A stretch of 11,655 nucleotides of DNA from Gammaproteobacteria bacterium (GTDB lineage Bacteria > Pseudomonadota > Gammaproteobacteria > Arenicellales > JAOTYS01). The stretch lies in the NCBI GenBank assembly GCA_029861795.1, contig JAOTYS010000109.1:1-11655 (forward strand), read 5' to 3'. The notes beneath the pieces were generated by a model. The model searched no databases and was not told where the DNA came from. It saw only the letters and a program-made list of their open reading frames with translations. Shown one piece after another: positions 7,706-11,655 of the stretch (the stretch's first letter is position 1; each line of letters begins with the position of its first letter). The translations under genes and the position numbers were made by a program.

Positions 7706-8455
7706 ATGGTTCAAGTAGTGCTAATTCGACATGGTCAAAGCGTATGGAACCTCGAGAATCGCTTCACCGGCTGGGTTGATGTGGATCTATCCGAGCGCGG
7801 AATGCAAGAGGCTCGCGCCGCGGGGAAAGGACTGCGTGACGCCGGTTATCGCTTCGATATCGCATTCACGTCTCTATTGAAGCGATCTATCCGCACGTTG
7901 TGGCTCACGATGGAACAACTCGATCAGATGTGGCTACCCGTGATCAACGACTGGCGCCTGAACGAACGCCACTATGGCGCTCTACAGGGATTAAACAAAC
8001 GCGATATGACGGAAAAGCATGGCGCAGAGCAGGTCCATCAATGGCGCCGGGGTTATGCGGTGCGCCCACCGGCTCTAGCGGAAAACGACCCTATGCATCC
8101 GAAAAATGATCCGCGCTATACAGGTATCAATCAGTTACCATCCACCGAATCGTTGGCGGACACCGTACAACGGGTAGTGCCTTTTTGGAACGATACCATT
8201 GTCCCCGCCCTCAAGCAGGACAGACACCCGCTGATTATCGCCCATGGCAATAGCATTCGGGCGCTGGTAAAACACCTAGACGGTATCGATGATGATGCCA
8301 TCGCAGAACTAAATATCCCCACAGGCCAACCTTTAATCTACGAGCTCGATCAGAATTTCAATCCCGTTAATCACTTTTATCTGGCTGACCCCGAAGAAAT
8401 CGCTGCGGCAGTGAAGGAAGTCAGCGAACAATCATCGCCGACTCGCAAACATTGA
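7706..8455 (+). CDS. gpmA: 2,3-bisphosphoglycerate-dependent phosphoglycerate mutase
   Basis: This glycolytic/gluconeogenic enzyme interconverts 3- and 2-phosphoglycerate through a phosphohistidine. It is 249 aa, as in E. coli GpmA. The catalytic LIRHGQS motif places the phosphorylated His at residue 9. ENRFTGW is at 17-23, [14 protein letters not shown] at 85-98 includes the acid Glu87, and [11 protein letters not shown] at 179-189 includes the second catalytic His180. The C-terminal half continues with [10 protein letters not shown] and no truncation. The ATG is preceded by AGGAAAGGG at good spacing, one of the best ribosome sites in the window. A 67-bp gap from rdgB may include its own promoter, though none is clear. 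Confidence 0.97.
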   Translation: MVQVVLIRHGQSVWNLENRFTGWVDVDLSERGMQEARAAGKGLRDAGYRFDIAFTSLLKRSIRTLWLTMEQLDQMWLPVINDWRLNERHYGALQGLNKRDMTEKHGAEQVHQWRRGYAVRPPALAENDPMHPKNDPRYTGINQLPSTESLADTVQRVVPFWNDTIVPALKQDRHPLIIAHGNSIRALVKHLDGIDDDAIAELNIPTGQPLIYELDQNFNPVNHFYLADPEEIAAAVKEVSEQSSPTRKH

Positions 8456-8474
8456 CCCGATTAGCAACACTTGC

Positions 8475-9038
8475 GTGCCGGCACAATCTAACGCAGGAGT
8501 ACTGGTACTGAGCAACCGACGCCAAATATATAAAGGCGCGCTGGTCGATTTGGGATTAGAAACCGCCAGCTTACCCGACGGCACTAGCTTTACTCTGGAG
8601 ATTGTGCGTCATCCCGGCGGTGCCGTAGTGGCCGCTGTATCGCCGGATTACCGCGTATGTGTGTTGCGTCAGTATCGTCATGCAGCTGGTGGCTGGATTT
8701 GGGAACTGCCCGCGGGAAAGATCGATGCGGGCGAGAATCCCTTAGTGACAGCGCAACGCGAGCTTCAAGAAGAAGCTGGATTTACAGCTATCGACTGGAC
8801 ACCGTTGGGATCCATGCTGCCCTCACCGGGGTTCTGTGATGAGCTCTTGTCATTGTATCTGGCGCGTAACCTATCCCAAACCGCAACTCAGCCGGAACGG
8901 CATGAATTCATCGAGGTGCATTGGCTGGATCTCGACAAGGCGCTCCAATACGCCGCAGACAACACTTATCAAGATGCAAAGACTGTGGTCACACTATTTA
9001 GGGCGCACCGGTTACTGTCACGATCTGACATCCGCTGA
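8475..9038 (+). CDS. Nudix hydrolase, NudF-like ADP-ribose pyrophosphatase
   Basis: Nudix enzymes cleave nucleoside diphosphates linked to another group; this one most resembles ADP-ribose pyrophosphatases, which produce AMP and ribose 5-phosphate. The Nudix box GX5EX7REUXEEXGU is perfect at residues 81-103, from GKIDAGE through REL to EEAGF. It is preceded by GGWIWELPAGK and followed by the SPGFCDE segment (117-123) characteristic of the ADP-ribose group. The 187-aa length fits. The start is GTG at 8475, the longest option, 19 bp after gpmA; no Shine-Dalgarno is visible and the N-terminus could begin slightly later. The gene converges on the tandem-GST gene with only 21 bp between stops. Substrate assignment is by motif only; trehalose, GDP-mannose or other sugar nucleotides remain possible. 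Confidence 0.9.
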   Translation: MPAQSNAGVLVLSNRRQIYKGALVDLGLETASLPDGTSFTLEIVRHPGGAVVAAVSPDYRVCVLRQYRHAAGGWIWELPAGKIDAGENPLVTAQRELQEEAGFTAIDWTPLGSMLPSPGFCDELLSLYLARNLSQTATQPERHEFIEVHWLDLDKALQYAADNTYQDAKTVVTLFRAHRLLSRSDIR

Positions 9039-9059
9039 CGCTTTTGCGGCAAACATCCA

Positions 9060-9758
9060 CTAGCCTAGCGCGTAAGTCTCGCGGAGATAGCGCACGATAT
9101 CGCCAACAGCACCAACATGAGTCCCGGTATTCGGATCAACCAGGTATGGCAAGTTGTTTGTGCCGATACGAGTCTTGACCTGCTCTCGGCGCGGGCTATT
9201 GCGACTGACATTGCGCAGCACATAAGCTATCTCCAGCCGAGACAGTTCCTCGCGAGCACAACGTGAATCCGGGCAAGGTTCGATACCGTAGAGCTCTAAC
9301 AGTTTCTTCGGCCGGCGCGCATTATGGTAGTAGGTTCCCCGAAATAAACGCATATACGAGGCAAGGGTGGAGGTTAAGTCAGCTAGCGGCCGCAGCTTCA
9401 GCATCAACGGCACGCTGCCGTTGCCATAGTTGGTAAACAGGTAGCGAACGATCAGGCTTGACTCATACATGGACTGTCCGGTGTTGGGGTCAACCAAGTA
9501 TGGAAACTGTGACATCCCTCCGCGCGCATGTACCAGCGGGCGATATCGCTGGCCCCCTTTGGGGCAAGGATAGACCTGGGCATCCAGATCGAGAATGGCC
9601 AAGGCCTCCCGCACTTTGCGACAAAAAGGGCAGCCTTCAAATTCGAACAGTTGCAACAACTTCAGCGGACGCGGACCAAGTGCGCCGACATACAAGCCCG
9701 TCCCCAATCTCGCAGCGCTGGCAAGAAACGATGTGGCAATATCTAACCTGGCTAACAT
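9060..9758 (-). CDS. Tandem GST-N / glutaredoxin-like domain protein
   Basis: This 232-aa protein has two thioredoxin-fold GST N-terminal domains in a row and no GST C-terminal helical domain. Domain 1 (about 32-110) carries GCPFC with Cys43 and Cys46, then FPYLVDPNTG (85-94) and a YESSLIVRYL helix. Domain 2 (about 151-230) repeats this with a CPDSRC variant (162-167), LPYLVDPNTG (203-212) and DIVRYLRETY. A shared PYLVDPNTG block shows internal duplication. The arrangement resembles glutathione S-transferase N-domain proteins I recall from cyanobacteria and plant plastids. Function is unknown: a glutaredoxin-like reductase or glutathione-binding role is inferred from the fold. It follows the Kef-type antiporter by 23 bp on the same strand, implying co-transcription. 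The ATG lacks a visible ribosome site. Confidence 0.88.
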   Translation of the reverse strand: MLARLDIATSFLASAARLGTGLYVGALGPRPLKLLQLFEFEGCPFCRKVREALAILDLDAQVYPCPKGGQRYRPLVHARGGMSQFPYLVDPNTGQSMYESSLIVRYLFTNYGNGSVPLMLKLRPLADLTSTLASYMRLFRGTYYHNARRPKKLLELYGIEPCPDSRCAREELSRLEIAYVLRNVSRNSPRREQVKTRIGTNNLPYLVDPNTGTHVGAVGDIVRYLRETYALG

Positions 9759-9781
9759 CGAAGCGTTATTAGTCTGACGTA

Positions 9782-10951
9782 TCAGTCGCGACGCAGGCGG
9801 TCCGATACTGCGATTGGTGTTGGATATCGCAGCACAATAAGATAAGACGACCCGATAAATGTTAACAGCGTAGCGGCCTGGATAAGATACGCCGCATTAT
9901 CCGCAATAAGCTCGGCGTCAAGGGCCACGAGCGCAATTAACAACGAAAACTCACTCATTTGCCCGAGTCTAAAACCAATTTCCCATGAAAACCGTTCGGT
10001 CTCGTGAGTTCGGACCAGTAGCAGCTTAAAGATGATGGGTTTCAGCGCCAGCACGCCCACCGTCAAAAGCAAAGCCGGAAATATGATGCTCGGCAGCACG
10101 CTTAGATCAAAGCCCGCCCCTAGGGCAAAAAAGAACATCACAAGGAAGAAATCCCGCAGTGGTTTGAGGCTCTCCGCAATGAATCGCGCAATTGGGTTGG
10201 TGGCAATGGCCACACCAGCGACAAAGGCTCCGATCTCGTGGGATAGACCAACGACTTCAGCCAATACCCCGATGCCCAAACACCAGCCGATGGCGACTAG
10301 AAAAATGTACTCCTGTATGCGATCAAACTTCTGAAAGAGCCTCAACAACACAAATCGCGCTGCCACATACGCGAACGTGGCCAAGGCCGGCAGCGCCACA
10401 AATGGCGCCGCCATATCCAGTATATGAAACTGTCCTTTTTGTACGCCGTGCAATGCCAATAACACCAGAATGGCCAGTACATCCTGGAGCAATAAAACAC
10501 TGATTATCACTTCGCCGGCGTGTCGATGGTGCAACACCGTGGTCGGCAATAGCTTCAGGCCTAATATCGTACTTGAAAACATGTTGGCAACACCTACTAC
10601 CAACGCATCAGTTGTCTTCAGCCCCGCCAACAGCGCGATGACAAAGCCCAGTGCAGCAAAACCGAGGGAACTCACGACCGTGATCAGCGTCGTTTCCCGC
10701 AGTAGCTGCAGCAGTTTCTGCGGATAGAGATTAAGTCCGAGAAGAAACAACAGAAAAATAATGCCCACCCGGGCCATGTCTTGGATCAGCGAAGCATCGG
10801 TAACCAGTTTGAGTCCCCATGGACCTAGGGCCAAACCCACGATGATGTAGGCGATCAATAGCGCCTGGCGCGCGTACAACGCCACAGTCGCTAATAGTGA
10901 CGCGCCGGTAAAGATTAAAAATATGGAAAACAGTACTGAGTCGCTATCCAT
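9782..10951 (-). CDS. CPA2 (Kef-type) cation/proton antiporter, membrane domain only
   Basis: This inner-membrane protein of 389 aa is hydrophobic almost throughout, with about a dozen probable transmembrane segments. It probably exchanges K+ or Na+ for protons. It contains the CPA2 signature QD at residues 156-157 (LLLQDVLAIL), LLFLLGLNL near 67-75, and SHEIGAFVAGVAIATN near 237-252, followed by KPLRDFFLVMFFFALGAGFDL. It stops right after the transport domain. The cytosolic TrkA-N/RCK (KTN) domain of KefB, KefC and YbaL is missing, and the cytoplasmic loop corresponding to the KefC gating loop reads FIAESLKP instead of HALESDIEP. Ion specificity cannot be read from sequence. The TGA stop and start look normal, so I regard it as complete. 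It is the leader of an apparent two-gene unit with the tandem-GST protein. Confidence 0.9.
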   Translation of the reverse strand: MDSDSVLFSIFLIFTGASLLATVALYARQALLIAYIIVGLALGPWGLKLVTDASLIQDMARVGIIFLLFLLGLNLYPQKLLQLLRETTLITVVSSLGFAALGFVIALLAGLKTTDALVVGVANMFSSTILGLKLLPTTVLHHRHAGEVIISVLLLQDVLAILVLLALHGVQKGQFHILDMAAPFVALPALATFAYVAARFVLLRLFQKFDRIQEYIFLVAIGWCLGIGVLAEVVGLSHEIGAFVAGVAIATNPIARFIAESLKPLRDFFLVMFFFALGAGFDLSVLPSIIFPALLLTVGVLALKPIIFKLLLVRTHETERFSWEIGFRLGQMSEFSLLIALVALDAELIADNAAYLIQAATLLTFIGSSYLIVLRYPTPIAVSDRLRRD

Positions 10952-10957
10952 TGCGAC

Positions 10958-10979
10958 AGTATAAGCGGTGAGGACTCAC
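10958..10979 (-). promoter_or_regulatory. Candidate antiporter -10 box and operator-like repeat
   Basis: On the minus strand TATACT (10958-10963) is a good -10 hexamer six bases before the antiporter ATG. No -35 is recognisable at 16-18 bases. A 12-bp inverted repeat with 5-bp arms, GTGAG and CTCAC two bases apart (10968-10979), would lie between -35 and -10, where repressors or MerR-type activators bind. Both elements are short and may be coincidental. Confidence 0.22.
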
Positions 10980-11089
10980 TCGGGGATCACCTGTCCGGGT
11001 TCGTGTTTAGCCTACGAGTGCAATTTTCGAACGAGCTCGGACAATCCCTGCGCCGCGTCATAGCGCCTGACAATAACGGGACGGCTTAC

Positions 11090-11655
11090 TTAATTGAAGT
11101 AATCGGGCTCGTTACCTCGCTTCCACTTGATGTTGCAGCCCATGCTTGCCTTTTGATCGGTGGGCACAGGTCTTCCCGCCAATAACGCGTCGCTCGCCGC
11201 CCTTAGATCCGAACCGGTAACCGCAACACTGCTACCTGGCCGACTGGCATCGAACTGACCCCGATACACCAGCTTGCGATCAGCGTCGTATAGAAAGAAA
11301 TCCGGTGTGCAGGCGGCACGATAGGCCTTGGCCATGGACTGGCTCTCGTCAAAAAGATAGGGAAAGGTATAACCCGCATGTCGCGCCTCCTGAGTCATTT
11401 TTTCAGGACTATCGGCGGCATGGGTGGAGATGTCGTTTGAGCAGATGCCTACGATCCCCAATCCTTTGGCCTGATACTCTTTGGCGAATCTGGCGAGTTC
11501 CTCTCGAATATGGACGACATAAGGGCAGTGGTTACACATGAACACCACCAATAGGCCTGGGGCATCGCTGAAGTCACTGAGCGAGAACTCCTTACGTTGT
11601 ACCGCCCTATTGGTGTTGGGCAGGCTAAAGTCAGGGGCTAGCTCACCGAGCTCAA
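11090..11655 (-). CDS. Thioredoxin-like redoxin (AhpC/TSA fold), 5' end beyond window
   Basis: This thiol-redox protein has a thioredoxin fold. The reading frame stays open to the window edge, giving about 188 residues and beginning within ELGELAPDFSLPN, so the true start lies outside. An apparent start at 11551 is only an internal TTG. The visible order is: redoxin N-terminal strand with APDFSLP; MCNHCPYV carrying the CxxC; ICSNDI; FPYLFDESQ; AACTPDFFLYDADRKLVYRGQ; and a C-terminal MGCNIKW ending NEPDYFN. This matches a widespread family annotated as thioredoxin family or redoxin domain protein. The precise substrate is unknown. Whether it has a signal peptide cannot be seen. It lies 138 bp upstream of the antiporter on the same strand. 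Confidence 0.9.
   Translation of the reverse strand, partial: ELGELAPDFSLPNTNRAVQRKEFSLSDFSDAPGLLVVFMCNHCPYVVHIREELARFAKEYQAKGLGIVGICSNDISTHAADSPEKMTQEARHAGYTFPYLFDESQSMAKAYRAACTPDFFLYDADRKLVYRGQFDASRPGSSVAVTGSDLRAASDALLAGRPVPTDQKASMGCNIKWKRGNEPDYFN

Noticed and set aside
9032..9055. Possible bidirectional terminator between the convergent Nudix and tandem-GST genes
   Set aside because: Only a CCGC/GCGG or a mismatched six-pair hairpin with a TTTT loop can be drawn, and no T tract follows on either strand. Too weak to call.
11003..11185. A 60-codon plus-strand open frame in the redoxin-antiporter gap
   Set aside because: It runs into the redoxin gene in antisense, has no ribosome site and no family resemblance.

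Overview
The window looks like a chromosomal housekeeping segment of a gammaproteobacterium. The minus-strand block yicC-gmk-rpoZ-spoT matches the known enterobacterial and pseudomonad neighbourhood. RNase PH (rph), normally next to yicC, lies across a divergent promoter region. SpoT (RFKD type), YicC, RdgB and the cofactor-dependent GpmA all look gammaproteobacterial. Genus cannot be fixed from the sequence. No tRNA, rRNA, IS element, CRISPR array or phage gene was seen.

Left block, minus strand (43-4236): yicC (endoribonuclease), gmk (guanylate kinase), rpoZ (RNA polymerase omega) and spoT ((p)ppGpp synthetase/hydrolase). GMP to GDP conversion, alarmone metabolism and a polymerase subunit that forms part of a ppGpp site are thus encoded together. 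spoT starts inside rpoZ.

Middle block, plus strand (4423-9038): a soluble Ser/Thr protein kinase and a PP2C phosphatase that overlap by one base lie between yicC and rph. They are followed by rph, rdgB (non-canonical NTP pyrophosphatase), gpmA (phosphoglycerate mutase) and a NudF-like Nudix hydrolase. The kinase/phosphatase pair is the least ordinary part of this block. It is an opposing enzyme pair placed between RNA-decay and stringent-response genes.

Right block, minus strand (9060-11655): a thioredoxin-like redoxin that runs off the window, a CPA2 (Kef-type) cation/proton antiporter reduced to its membrane domain, and, 23 bp after it, a protein made of two tandem GST-N/glutaredoxin-like domains. 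The antiporter and tandem-GST pair looks like a redox-linked ion transport unit, but that is inference.

Every gene appears intact except the redoxin, which is cut by the window edge. Many starts lack a visible Shine-Dalgarno sequence; rpoZ and gpmA are clear exceptions. I see no proven novel system. The best leads are the kinase/phosphatase pair and the antiporter/tandem-GST pair.
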